A stretch of 64,000 nt of DNA from Nicotiana tabacum. Its lineage: Eukaryota > Streptophyta > Magnoliopsida > Solanales > Solanaceae. The notes under the pieces are model-generated. The model was not told where the DNA came from. It searched no databases and saw only the letters and a list, made by a program, of their open reading frames with translations. This document shows, in pieces, positions 35,917 to 47,073 of this stretch; the stretch's first letter is position 1; every line of letters begins with the position of its first letter. The position numbers were made by a program, and so were the translations under genes. Location of the stretch: the NCBI RefSeq assembly GCF_000715075.1, contig NC_134095.1, positions 65,229,990 to 65,293,989 on the forward strand. The letters run 5' to 3'.

Positions 35917-37855
35917 GCTTAGGACCCCTAATCTCTACTTTTACGCTTCTCCAACATAGGGCTTCAATCCCTAGTTGAGAATTTTAGACATAGAGTCTCT
36001 ATTCTCTAGTCGCCTTTTTGTCAACAATAGGGCTCCAATCCCTAAGTTGAGATTTTAGACATAGGGCCTACATTCCCTAGTCGGCTTTTTTTTCCAACAT
36101 TAGGGCTCCAATCCCTGAGTTCAGATTTTTAGACATAGGGCCTCCATTCCGTAGTCACCTTTTTTTTGCCAACATTAGAGCTTCAATCCCTGAGTTGAGA
36201 TTTTTTAGACATAGGGCCTCCATTCCCTAGTCGCCTTTTGCCAACATTAGGGCTCCAATCCCTGAGTTGAGATTTTTAGACAAAGGGCCTCCATTCCCTA
36301 GTCGCCTTTTGCCAACATTAGGGCTCAAATCCCTGAGTTGAGCTTTTTAAACATAGGGCCTCCATTCCATAGTCGCATTTCGCCAACATTAGGGCTCCAA
36401 TCCCTAAGTTGAGCTTTTTAGACATAGGGCCTCCATTCCTTAGTCACCTTTTTTTCGCCAACATTAGGGCTCCAATCCCTACATTGAGATTTTAGACATA
36501 GCGCCTCCATTCCTTAGTCACCTTTTTTCGCCAACATTAGGGCTCCAATCCCTACATTGAGATTTTAGACATAGCGCCTCCATTCCCTAGTCGCCTTTTT
36601 TTGCCAACATTAGGGCTCCAATCCTTGAGTTGAGATTTTTAGACATAGGGTCTTCATTCCCTAGTTACCTTTTTTTGCCAACATTAGGGCTCCAATCCCT
36701 GAGTTGAGATTTTTAGACATTGGGCCTCCATTCCCCAGTCGCCTTTTTTTTCCAACATTAGGGCTCCAATCCCTGAGTTGAGATTTTTAGACATAGGGTC
36801 TCCATTCCCTAGTCGCCTTTTTTTTGCCAACATTAGGGCTCCAATCCATGAGTTGAGATTTTTAGACATAGGGTCTCCATTCCCTAGTCGCCTTTTCTTT
36901 GCCAACACTAGGGCTCCAATCCCTGAGTTGAGATTTTTAGACATAGGGTCTCCCTTCCCTAGTCGCCTTTTTTTTGCCAACATTAGGGCTCCAATCCCTC
37001 AGTTGAAATTTTTAGACATAGGGCCTCCATTCCCTAGTCGCCTTATTTTTTTGCTAACATTAAGGCTCCAATCCCTGAGTTGAGATTTTTAGACATAGGG
37101 ACTCCATTCCTTTGTCGCCTTTTTTTTTTGTCAACATTAGGGCTAGCCCTGAGTTGAGATTTTTAGACATAGGGCCTCGATTCCCTAGTCGCCTTTTTTT
37201 TGCCAACATTAGGACTCCAATCCCTGAGTTGAGATTTTTAGACATAGGGTCTCCATTCCCTAGTCGCCTTTTCTTTGCCAACATTAGGGCTCCAATCTCC
37301 GAATTGAGATTTTTAGACATAGGGCCTCCATTTCCTAGTCGCCTTTTTCGCCAACATTAGGGCTCCAATCCCTACGTTGAGATTTTAGACATAGGGCATC
37401 CATTCTCTTGTCGCCTTTTTTTGCCAACATTAGGGCTTCAATCACTGAGTTGAGATTTTTAGACATAGGGCCTCCATTCCCTAGTCGCCTTTTTTTGCCA
37501 ACATTATGGCTCCAATCCCTGAGTTGAGATTTTTATACATAGGGCCTCCATTCCCTAGTCGCCTTTTTTTGCCAACATTAGGGCTCTAATCCCTGAGTTG
37601 AGATTTCTGACATAGGGTCTCCATTCTCTAGTCGCCTTTTTGCCAACATTAGGGTTCCAATCCCTAAGTTGAGATTTTAGACTTAGGGCTTCCATTCCCT
37701 AGTTGCCTTTTTGTCAATATTAGGGCTCCAATCCCTGAGTTGAGGTTTTAGACATAGGGCCTCCATTCCCTAGTCGCCTTTTTTGCCAACATATGACCTC
37801 CATTCCCTAGTTGAGAATTTTAGATATAGGGCTCCATTCCCTAATCTTTCCTCCT
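35917..37855 (+). repeat. Minisatellite of about 74 bp, roughly 26 copies
   Basis: Unit length 71-77 bp, measured between successive CCAACATT starts (for example 36241, 36312, 36383, 36458, 36531, 36604, 36678, 36752, 36827). Each unit contains two related half-blocks, TAGGGCTCCAATCCCTGAGT and TAGGGCCTCCATTCCCTAGT, separated by TTGAGATTTTTAGACA and by GCC, a T-run and GCCAACAT. Each half-block has AGGG...CCCT arms that could fold. Unit length differs mainly through the T-run. The array sits in the 3' untranslated region of element C, less than 1 kb from the 3' LTR. Confidence 0.95.
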
Positions 37856-38356
37856 AAAGACACACAATCCTTATTTTATCGCTTTCAAAAAAAATGTTTA
37901 GATTTTAGTTACAAATAACTCACAAAATTTTCCTAGTGAAAACTGGGGCAGAAAAATTTCGTTCGTTTGTTTGTTTTTGGTGTCTGAGCAGGTTTTACCT
38001 CGGGACACAAGGTTCGAGATGACCAAAAGAATGAGTCTCAATCCAGAACAAAGAAAAGAAGAAAAAGAACAAGAAAAAAAAAGTGAACTCAAGGTGTGGA
38101 AGCGGATAAAGAATAGATGAAGAAGAAAGAACCAGCACCTACGGCTAACAAGTATCAAGATTCAGATCAGGGTCCGTATGAAGAACCAACCAAGACTCAG
38201 GATCAAGCTTCAGAAGACTCATAGATAGGAATTTTGTAACTCATAACTGATAGGCTTAGTTAGTCTTTTTTGATGTAATAACGGGACCGCGGACCAGAAC
38301 CTCGACGGCACCTCGCTCGGCTCTCAACCTCGGTACTCCAGCACCCCATTCACTTT

Positions 38357-38428
38357 TGAACTACACGTGGCCTGATTCCTTTATAGCCAAGGATAAGTAG
38401 GCAGCTCAGATACCAGGGCTCGGTCACA
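38357..38428 (+). repeat. Dispersed element C motif, copy 4
   Basis: TGAACTACACGTGGCCTGAT, then GGATAAGTAGGCAGCTCAGA, then GGGCTCGGTCAC. It is the most diverged copy. Confidence 0.7.
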
Positions 38429-38523
38429 TTCTCCTTTCTTGTAGCTTTTGGTCTCTCCAAATAAGGGTCGGGTCAAAAACCTGTTTAGTCATTCTTTGTC
38501 TGAAAACTCTTTGCATTTCCAGT

Positions 38524-38537
38524 CAAAGAGGGGTAGC
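38524..38537 (+). other. Element C polypurine tract
   Basis: CAAAGAGGGGTAGC immediately before the 3' LTR start, the expected plus-strand primer position. Confidence 0.75.
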
Positions 38538-40783
38538 TGTAGACATGTGATTTTTGACCCTCCCCAAGATTTTTTATATTTTAGCATGTAAATATTTAAT
38601 TTAGGCCTAATATAGCTATTTCAACTAATTTTTACTTTTTTACTTTATTTTATTACAAGAAAAATGAAAATTATAAAAATTGTTCCATTAATATTTTGTA
38701 GTCATTTTTAATCTTGAAAAAAACCAAAAAAAAAAATAGTTTATTTTAACGGTCGGTGTTATTTTAACAATTATTTTACATAAGTAGGACTAATGAATAA
38801 ATGAGGTCGCATTTTAATCTCGCTCGTGGGAAAAGAATAAAACTTGGGCTCGAGCAACCTATTTTTAGGCCTAATTTTGGACCTAGCCCATAATTTCTAA
38901 GCCCATACCCCTAACCTAATCTCTACCCCTATATAATAGTACCTAATGCCTAAATAATGACCTACATCTAAAAATTTGGATGCGTCGTTTCTTCAGCAAA
39001 AATGCACAATAAAATCTGGTGCTTCCTCTCCAAACGGGACAATCCTCCTTAAGACATCATGGACACCATGAGCTATACCCCTTTCTTCCGTTAAAGCATC
39101 TACAAAGTTTTCTCAAAAATCCGCCATTGAAGTACCTCCCTCCAACCTTAAACACGGTCCCTGTTTCTATACAAACTCTAGCAAATAACCTTCAAAATTC
39201 ACCAGATAACAACGACTTTTTCACCATTAAAACCAGTCCGAAAATCTCCATTAATGTAGCTTTAAAACTAGTTGCGTCGCCCCAAAACCCATGTCCAAAA
39301 CGGCCTTCAAATTAAGCCCCAAAACAGCTTCAAAATTGCAGCGGAAATACGCTGCTTCTTTAGCCATCGAACCAGCAGCAGAACCAACTGCAAACAGTTC
39401 CGAAATCACCAAAATCAGAGGTTCCGTCGAGGTCGTCGTTCGAGTGCTCATGTCGCAGATCTTGTTTGACTCTTTATTGGGTTTGTAATCTTTGTAATTC
39501 ATATAGTTTGTCAACGTCGGGAGCTTCGTGTTTTCATCTATTGAAGAAGTTTATTTACTAAATATTAAGGTTCATTCCTACCCTTGCTATTTGAAATCTT
39601 TAGTGGGTTTTTTTGTTTTAAAATTTTTGTTTGCCATTAAATCCTTTTTCCATGTGTTTGTTTGGATTCTATTAATGCATCTGTGATGAGAAAGCTTTGA
39701 ATGCTTTTTAATTCTTGGTTATGATGAACTTTTTCATGAGTTTGTTGTGAATATTAAGTGACAGAGGCATCTTGCGATTTTTGAAGTGAACCAAAGAATA
39801 AGTGGATAACTGATTTTTTTTGTTTAAGACAATTCATAGAGCATATAGTAAAATAGATATTTCCGAATGTAAATGAATGATACATAACCATGTTTGGTAT
39901 ACAATCACGTGAGAATAGTTTGAATTGCTTGGTTGTAATCAATATTAGTACTGTATGTGGTTTACCTTTATGTGGTCAAATATTGAATCATGCTTTAAAT
40001 GTTCAAATGTGAATTCCTCTTGGTTGTCATGTCTTAGATAATATCTAGTGAGACAATTTTGGTATTGCTGCATGGATAATTTAATTGGAGACAAACCAAC
40101 AGTTCATTGATTTAGTATTTTGAGCTAATAATTTTGGTGCCATTCTCATTAAATAACCCATGGCCCTCATGTAATTCATATTAACTCTTTAGAAATCGAG
40201 TCGTGTCATTAGCTGAATTTTCTATGGCCCTCGCAAACTTAAAAGTGCATAGTTGCTTTAGGCGCGCTATTTAAATTAATTTCCTTAAACTCGGGTGTGC
40301 ATTTCATGTGACCCAAATCCAAATCTCAACAATGTTAAATAAAATGTGTCGTGGACCGCGGGTGCATTTCATGTAGTGTGGTTCAAGGCGTGTTTTAAAT
40401 AACGTTGAATCTTCTTAAAAAATAATTAAAAGCGGTTTAACGAGTTAAAATGTACCATAGGCTAAAACATGTATTAGAATCAGATAATAGGCCAATTATG
40501 ATAGTTTAAGCGACCGTTCTAGAACCACGAAATTCGGGGGTGCCTAACACCTTCCATCGAATTAACAGAATTCCTTATTCAAAATTTCTGGTTCGCAAAC
40601 TTCAAAAGGAAAGTCGAAATTTCCTCGATTTGGGATTTAAAATAAATCGGTGACTTGGAACACCAATTAAAATATTCCAAGTGGCGACTCTGAATTGAAT
40701 AAATAATCCCATTTCGAATAATGTCACTTAAATTGGAAAAACTCCCCTATATACCCTCGGGTGTGTAAAAAGGAGGTGTGACA
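38538..40783 (+). repeat. Element C 3' LTR
   Basis: TGTAGACATGTG to GGAGGTGTGACA. It differs from the 5' LTR by scattered single bases and a few small gaps, including loss of one copy of a short CACAGGCCCATAATT duplication (27706-27740 in the 5' LTR). Confidence 0.95.
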
Positions 40784-40957
40784 GAATTGCTGCACTCTTT
40801 TTGTTTGCTTTACATTACTAAAATTAGGGATTGAGAGATAGAGAGAGACGTAGAGAGAATTCTCAATTCTTTGCAACAACACTCAATTCAAACAAATACT
40901 AATATTTTTTGAAAACCCAAATTCAAATTCAAAGCTTTTTAATGGTTGTAAATGATG
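40784..40957. repeat. 174-bp tandem repeat unit in solo LTR F
   Basis: This complete unit is preceded, across element C, by the end of another unit (27235-27347) and followed by the start of a third (40958 on). All share TTTGAAAACCCAAATTC, AAAGCTTTTTAATGG and GGGATTGAGAGATAGAGAG blocks. Confidence 0.75.
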
Positions 40958-41025
40958 GAATTCCTGCTCTCTTTTCCTTTGCTATACTTTACTGAAATTA
41001 GGGATTGAGAGATAGAGAGACGTAA

Positions 41026-41028
<3 letters not shown>

Positions 41029-41087
<59 letters not shown>
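41029..41087. repeat. (GA)n microsatellite
   Basis: An uninterrupted GA run of about 28 units, extending from an impure GA-rich stretch, inside solo LTR F. Confidence 0.95.
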
Positions 41088-41090
<3 letters not shown>

Positions 41091-41227
41091 CATGAGGGAG
41101 AGAGAATAAGAATGGAAAATAATTGATTTCTAATATAAAAGGATACTCATTTAATTCCTAAAGTGTATATAATTGGTAATTTTTATATATGAGGTAACTA
41201 AATTGAAACTTGAGTAGGGAGGGTAAT

Positions 41228-41757
41228 TGTGATGACCCAAAATGTCATCACCTATTTTTAAAATGAATCCTGCGTTCCGAGGCCTTAAAAACCTCTTTAT
41301 AGAAAACACCTCAATTTGCATGCGCAGTCTGGGCGCGTAGCTGGAAAGCTAATATGTGAAAATCTGTAAAAAAAAAAAAAGGGGGGGGGGTAGGCCTGCA
41401 GGCGTCCGCAAGCCCTGGCATCTCCTCTATCCTTTATTTCCTTTTTCATTTCTTTGATTAGGAAACAGTGTATCTTTATTTTCAGACTTTGCATTTAACA
41501 CTCTTAATCATCTGTGGTACTGTGACACCAGTTCTGGGTGATTAAGACTTAAAGAGTTGTATTAGATTCATATTTCAGATATTTTTACTACATTTCTTCC
41601 GCTTAATGAAATTTCCGTTGTTTTTCACATTATTGTTTTATAAATGCTAACAGGGTATAAAAATGGATAAAGGTAATTTGTTCAATAATTGGCTTGCCTA
41701 GCTCACATTAGTAGGCGCCATCACGACTCCCAAGGGTGGAAAATCCGGGTCAAGACA
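41228..41757 (+). repeat. Element B 5' LTR, internally deleted
   Basis: It starts TGTGATGACCC and ends CAAGACA. It matches the right LTR up to about 41367, then has A13 (41368-41380) and G10 (41381-41390), then resumes at TAGGCCTGCAGGCGTCC, which corresponds to 49580 in the right LTR. Everything equivalent to roughly 47225-49579 is absent. Confidence 0.92.
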
Positions 41758-41760
41758 AGT

Positions 41761-41772
41761 TGGTATCAGAGC
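41761..41772 (+). other. Element B primer-binding site
   Basis: TGGTATCAGAGC three bases after the 5' LTR, complementary to the initiator tRNA-Met 3' end. Confidence 0.92.
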
Positions 41773-41954
41773 TCTAGGTTACATGGGTCTCACAGTTCAT
41801 AGACAAGCTTAGTAGAGTCTGAGGGATCGGTACGGAGACGTCTGTATTTATCCCCCAGAGGCTATAGAGTTAGGAAAAACTTCACATTTAATCCTTCCTG
41901 TCGTACGGTTTGGTTTCTCAATGCTAATTGAATTTCTACTCTGTTCTTTCGCAG

Positions 41955-43604
41955 ATGGAAACAACACGTGCTTCCTCATCCACTGACCAGCAGCCCGAGC
42001 CCCCAGCAACAGCTCCCATGAGGGGCAGAGGGCGAGGTCGAGGCCGTGCTAGAGGCCAAGGCAGGGGCAGAGCTTAGCCCAGAGCAGCAGCACCAGCGGC
42101 GGAGCCTCAAGTTGACTTTGATGATAAGGTTCCGGCCCCAGCAGTTCTGGTAGGTCCAGCTCAGGTCCCAGAGGGGTTTATTGCTACCTCAGTACTCCAT
42201 GATGCTCTGGTCCGTCTGGTGGGCCTCATGGAGAGTGTCACCCGAGAAGGCTTGCTTCATGTAGCATTAGTCGTCTCTCAGGCTGGAGGAGGAGCCCAGA
42301 CTCCTGCTACTCGCACTCCGGAGCAGGTAGCTCCCTTGCTTCAGACTCCAGCAGTTCAGCCAGTTGGAGCAGTTCAACCGGGTGTGGTAGATCAGACCGG
42401 TGATAGAGCAGCTATATCTGCTGATGCTTTGTGGAGATTGGACAGATTCACCAAGCTCTTCACTACTACCTTCAGCGGTGCATCTTCTAAGGACCCCCAA
42501 GATTATCTAGACAGTTGCTATGAGGTTCTCAAGAACATGGGGATAGTTGAGACCAATAGGGTCGATTTTGCTACTTTTTGCTTGTCTGGATCCGCCAAGA
42601 CTTGGTGGAGAGACTATTGTTTGGCTAGACCAGCCGGATCATCTCTTGATCCCTCATTCCACTAATCCGTTGTTACTGATTCATTCAAGGCATAGACTCT
42701 CCATTACTTAGCCTTGACTTGGGAGCAGTTTACTCAGCTATTTCTGGAGAAGTTTCTCCGCATCACTCAGAGAGAGGCCTATCGGAGGCAGTTTGAGCAT
42801 CTCCAGTAGGGTTCTATGACTATTACCCAGTATGAGACCAAATTTATCAACTTGGCTCGTCATGCTCTTATCATACTTTCCACTGAGAGAGAGAGGGTGA
42901 GGAGGTTCATTGATGGACTTATTCAGCCGATTCATCTTCAGATGGCTAGGGAGACTGGGAGTGAGATATCTTTCCAAGGGCGGACAATGTGGCCCGGAGG
43001 GTTGAGATGGTTCTTTCGCAGGGAGGTGGTCATGGGTCGGACATGAGGCCTCGTCATTCAGGCAGATTTAGTGGTACCTCATCAAGAGGTAGAGATTTGT
43101 ATGGTAGGGGCCATCCTCCGAGGCCTTTTCAGTCAGCAATTCAGGTTTCTCACGGTGCCTCAGGTGGCCATGGTCCTCAGATGCAGTATTCTGAGGAGCA
43201 ACCCTACAGTACACCACCAGCTCCTATCAGTGCACCACCGCTCCAGAGTTTTCGGGGTGGTCATTCAGGTTGTTAGAGTTAGTCTCAGTTTCCTTAGCCG
43301 CAGCATCCGGGTGGATGTTTTGAGTATGGTGAGTATGGTTATATCAGGAGGGATTGTCCGAGAATGGTGGGTACTCAGTCACAGCAGCAGGGTTCCCGTG
43401 CTATGGTTCAGGCACCAGGTGTTCCACCGCCCGCCCCGCCAGTTAGGGGTGGGGGTAGGGGTGCTAGAGGTGGAGGTAGAGATGTTACAGGTGGAGCTCA
43501 GGCCGCTAGAGGTGGAGGCCAACCAGCAGCAGGCCGTCCCAGAGATATAGTCTAGGGTGGTGGGGCCCAGCCCCGATGTTATGCTCTTCTAGCCAGGCCT
43601 GAGG
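41955..43604 (+). pseudogene. Element B gag, broken
   Basis: The ATG at 41955 gives METTRASSSTDQQPE, then an RG-rich run interrupted by a TAG near 42076. The gag core is open at 42219-42665 and includes SADALWRLDRFTKLFTTTFSGAS and SGSAKTWWRDYCLAR. Element A then reads directly into LTWEQFTQLFLEKF, but here about 70 bp of foreign-looking sequence (about 42640-42710) interrupts and stops the frame. Downstream pieces include a glycine-rich segment (42989-43276) and the zinc-knuckle region near 43320-43365, where the first cysteines are altered (GCFEYGEYGYIRRDC). The role would be capsid and RNA packaging. Confidence 0.88.
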
Positions 43605-45452
43605 TTGAGGCTTCTGATGCAGTTATCACAGGTACTGTTCTGGTTTATGGCAGAGATGCTTCAGTTTTTATTTGATCCAGAGTCTACGTACTCATATGTG
43701 TCATCTTATTTTGCACCGTATCTGGTCATGCCTAGTGATTCCTTGAGTGCCCCTGTATATGTGTCTACACCGGTAGGTGATTCTATTACGGTAGATCGAG
43801 TCCATCATTCATGTATAGTTGTAATTGGGGGTCTTGAGACTCGTGTAGATTTGTTACTTCTGGACATGGTTGATTTTGATGTCATATTGGGGATGGACTG
43901 GTTATCACCTTACCACGCTATCTTGAACTGTCATGCCAAGACTGTGACCTTAGCCTTGTCGGGTTTTCCTCGTTTAGAGTGGAGAGGGACTCCTAGTCAT
44001 TCTACCCGTAGTGTCATCTCTTATGTGAAGGCTCGGCGTATGGTCGAGAAGGGGTGTTTGGCCTATTTGGCATATGTTCGTGATTCTAGTGCCGAGGTTT
44101 CTCCTATTGATTCTGTGTTGCTTGTTCAAGAGTTCCCTGAGGTATTTCCTTCAGACCTGCTAGGTATGCCACCCGATAGGGATATTGACTTTTGCATTGA
44201 TTTGGCTCCGGGCACTCAGCCCATTTCTATCCTGCCGTATCGTGTGGACTCGCCTGAGTTGAAAGAGTTGAAGGAGCAGTTGCAGGACTTGCTTGAGAAA
44301 GGTTTCATTAGATTGAGTGTTTCGCCTTGGGGTGCGTCAGTGTTGTTTGTTAAGAAGAAGGATGGATCGATGAGAATGTGTATTGATTATCGGCAGTTGA
44401 ACAAGGTTTTGATCAAGAATAAGTATCCATTGCCGAGGATTGGTGATTTGTTTGATCAGCTTCAGGGTGCCAAGGTATTCTCGAAGATTGACTTGAGAAC
44501 TGGCTACCATCAGTTGAGGATTAGGGCATCTGATGTTTTTAAGATAGCTTTTTGCACTCGGTACGGGCATTATGAGTTCTTGGTGATGTCATTCGGGTTG
44601 ACAAATGCCCCAGCAACTTTTATGGAGTTGATGAACCGATTGTTCAGGACTTACTTGGATTTGTTCGTGATAGTCTTCATTGATGATATTTTGATCTATT
44701 CCCATAGCCGGGAGGAGCACGAGCAACATCTTAGAGTGGTTCTTCAAACTTTGAGGGATAGTCAGTTGTATACCAAGTTTTCGAAATGTAAGTTTTGGTT
44801 GAATTCAGTTGTATTGCTGGGTCATGTTGTATCCGCAGAGGGTACTCAGGTTGATCCAAAGAAGATTGAGGCAGTCAAGAACTGGCCTAGACCAGTATCA
44901 GCTACAAAGATTCGAAGTTTCTTGGGATTGGCAAGCTACTATCATCGGTTTGTGGAGGGGTTTTCATCTATCGCAGCCCCGATGACCAGGTTGACCCCGA
45001 AGGGTGCCCAGTTCAAATGGTCGGACGAGTGTGAGGCGATCTTTCAGAAGCTCAAGACAACTTTGACTACGACACCGATGTTGGTTTTGCCCACAGGTTC
45101 AGGGCTTTATACAGTTTATTGTGATGCATCTCATATTAGACTTGGTGCGGTGTTGATGCAGGGTAGCAAGGTCATTGCCTATGCATTACGGCAATTGAAG
45201 ATTCATGAGAAGAACTATCCAGTTCATGATTTGGAGTTGGCAGCCATTGTTCACGCGTTGAAAATTTGGAGGTATTATCTGTATGGTGTGGCATGTAAGG
45301 TGTTCACGGATCACAAGAGTCTGCAGTATTTGTTCAAGCAAAAAGAGTTGAATTTGAGGCAGAAAAGGTGGTTAGAGTTGTTAAAGGACTATGATATCAC
45401 CATGAAGATATCATCCGGGAAAGGCCAATGTGGTGGTCGATGCTTTGAGTAG
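43605..45452 (+). pseudogene. Element B protease, reverse transcriptase and RNase H (615-residue open frame)
   Basis: The longest open frame in the window. Protease comes first: [12 protein letters not shown] (residues about 22-33), where the Gly after Asp-Pro in related copies is Glu, then [19 protein letters not shown]. Reverse transcriptase follows: [53 protein letters not shown] and catalytic [12 protein letters not shown] with both Asp residues, then [21 protein letters not shown]. RNase [59 protein letters not shown] frameshift near 45417 ends it just before the conserved HPGKANVV block, so it is cut off from integrase. The annotated ATG is within the frame; the true protein would be gag-pol. 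Confidence 0.92.
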
Positions 45453-47073
45453 GAAGTCAGCCAGTATGGGCAGTCTTGCTTATATTCCGGACGGTGAGAG
45501 GCCGCTTTCTTTGGATGTTTAGGCTTTAGCCAATCAGTTCGTAGGTTGGATGTTTCTGAGACCAGTCGTGTGTTAGCTTTCACGGTCGCTCATTCCTTTT
45601 TATTGGAGCGTATTCGTGATCGGTAGTATGATGATCCCCATTTGTGTGTCCTTAGAGACACGGTGCAGCACGGAGGTGCCAAGCAGATTACCTTAGGTGA
45701 TGATGGAGTTTTGAGATTGCAGGGTCGAATTTGTGTGCCTAATGTAGATGGACTCCGAGAGTTGATTTTAGAGGAGGCCCATAGCTCCCGTACTCTATTC
45801 ATCCAGGCGGCGCTAAGATGTATTAGGATTTGTGGCAGCATTATTGGCAGCGGAGAATGAAGAAGGATATCGTTGCATATGTGGCTCGGTGTTTGAATTG
45901 TCAGCAGGTTAAGTATGAGCATCAGAGGCCTGGTGGTTTGTTCCAGAAGATTGAGATTCCTGAGTGGAAGTGAGAGCGAATCACTATGGACTTTGTTGTT
46001 GGACTCCCACGGACTCAGGGAAGTTCGATGCAGTGTGGGTTATTGTTGATAGGATGACTAAGTCAGCACATTTCATTCATGTGGTAGTCTCCTACTCTTT
46101 CGAGAGGTTAGCTAAGATCTATATCCGGGAGATTATTCATCTTCATGGTGTGCCCGAGTCTATCATTTCGGACTAATGTACGCAGTTTACCTCGCATTTT
46201 TGGAGAGCAGTTCAGCGAGAGTTGGGCATACAGGTTGAGTTAAGCACAACATTTCATCCTCAGACGAACGGGCAGTCCGGGCGGACTATTCAGATTTTGG
46301 AGGATATACTTTGAGCTTGTGTCATTGAGTTTGGAGGCTCGTGGGATCAGTTCTTGCCTATATCAGAGTTTGCCTATAAAAACAACTACTAGTTGAGTAT
46401 TCAAATGGCTCCTTATGAGGATTTATATGGTAGGCGGTGTCGGTCTCCGGTTGGATGGTTTGAGCCGGGGGAGGCTCGGTTGTTAGGTACGGATCTGGTT
46501 CAGGATGCCTTGGACAAGGTTAGGATTATTCAGGATAGGCTTCGTACAGCTTAGTCCAGGCAAAAGAGTTATGCCGACCGTAAGGTTTGTGATTTGGCAT
46601 TCATGGTCGGTGAGCGGGTATTGCTTCGAGTGTCGCCTATGAAGGGCGTGATGATATTTGGGAAGAAGGGCAAGCTTAGCCCTAGGTTCATTGGCCCGTT
46701 TGAGATTCTTGATCGAGTGGGAGAGGTGGCTTATACACTTGCGTTGCCACCGAGCTTATCAGTCGTACATCCAGTGTTTTATGTGTCCATACATCAGAAA
46801 TACCACGGCGATCCATCCCACGTGTTAGATTTCAGCACTGTCCAGTTGGACAAGGACTTGTCTTATGAGGAGGAGCCGGTAGCTATTCTAGACCAGCAGG
46901 TTCGTCAGTTGAGATCAAAGAGTTTTCCTTCTGTTCGTGTTCAGTGGAGAGGTCAGCCTGCTGAGGCATCGACCTGGGAGTCCGAGTCCGATATGCGGAG
47001 CCGTTATCCTCATCTTTTTCCTGACTCAGGTACTTCCTTCTTCAGACCGTTCGAGGACGAACTGTTGTTTTAG
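45410..47073 (+). pseudogene. Element B integrase and chromodomain, broken
   Basis: It continues from [15 protein letters not shown] in the shifted frame. The zinc-binding part has CLNCQQVKYEHQRPGG (near 45890-45935). Core: MDFVVGLPRTQ, then SIISD followed by a TAA at 46174, then GQSGRTIQ at 46270-46290, where the catalytic Glu found in A and D is Gly (codon 46279-46281). Further stops lie near 46312 and 46390. The C-terminal part is open from 46594 to 47073: GKKGKLSPRFIGPFEI, YHGDPSHVLDF, then a chromodomain-like VQWRGQPAEASTWESES segment and an end at a TAG. The catalytic loss and stops rule out activity. Confidence 0.9.

Larger units (their letters stand above)
33990..38523 (+). other. Element C long 3' untranslated region
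   Basis: About 4.5 kb between the integrase remnant and the 3' LTR. It contains a purine-rich AAAAAGAAAA tract (34120-34290), motif copies 3 and 4, three separate tandem-repeat arrays and no believable gene. This large, repeat-rich 3' region is a known property of Tat-lineage elements. Confidence 0.7.
27353..40783 (+). mobile_element. Element C: Tat-like Ty3/gypsy element lacking most of pol
   Basis: About 13.4 kb, plus strand. LTRs of about 2.25 kb (27353-29623 and 38538-40783) are highly similar. The flanks are AAATT on the left (27348-27352) and GAATT on the right (40784-40788). A second copy of the same host repeat at 40958 reads GAATT, so the left duplication carries one substitution. 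Internal order: long leader, gag, a scrap of integrase C-terminus, then about 4.5 kb of untranslated DNA with several tandem repeats, then a polypurine tract. Protease, reverse transcriptase, RNase H and the integrase core are missing. Long 5' and 3' non-coding regions with minisatellites fit the Tat lineage; that placement is inference. Confidence 0.88.

Noticed and set aside
36684..37360. Open frames on both strands with repeats such as RFLDIGSPFPSRLFFAN
   Set aside because: They arise because the minisatellite unit is often 75 bp, a multiple of three, so any frame without a stop stays open over several units. No start context or conservation supports a protein.
35917..37855. CRISPR-like array
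   Set aside because: The repeats are contiguous with no unique spacers, and the DNA is plant nuclear.
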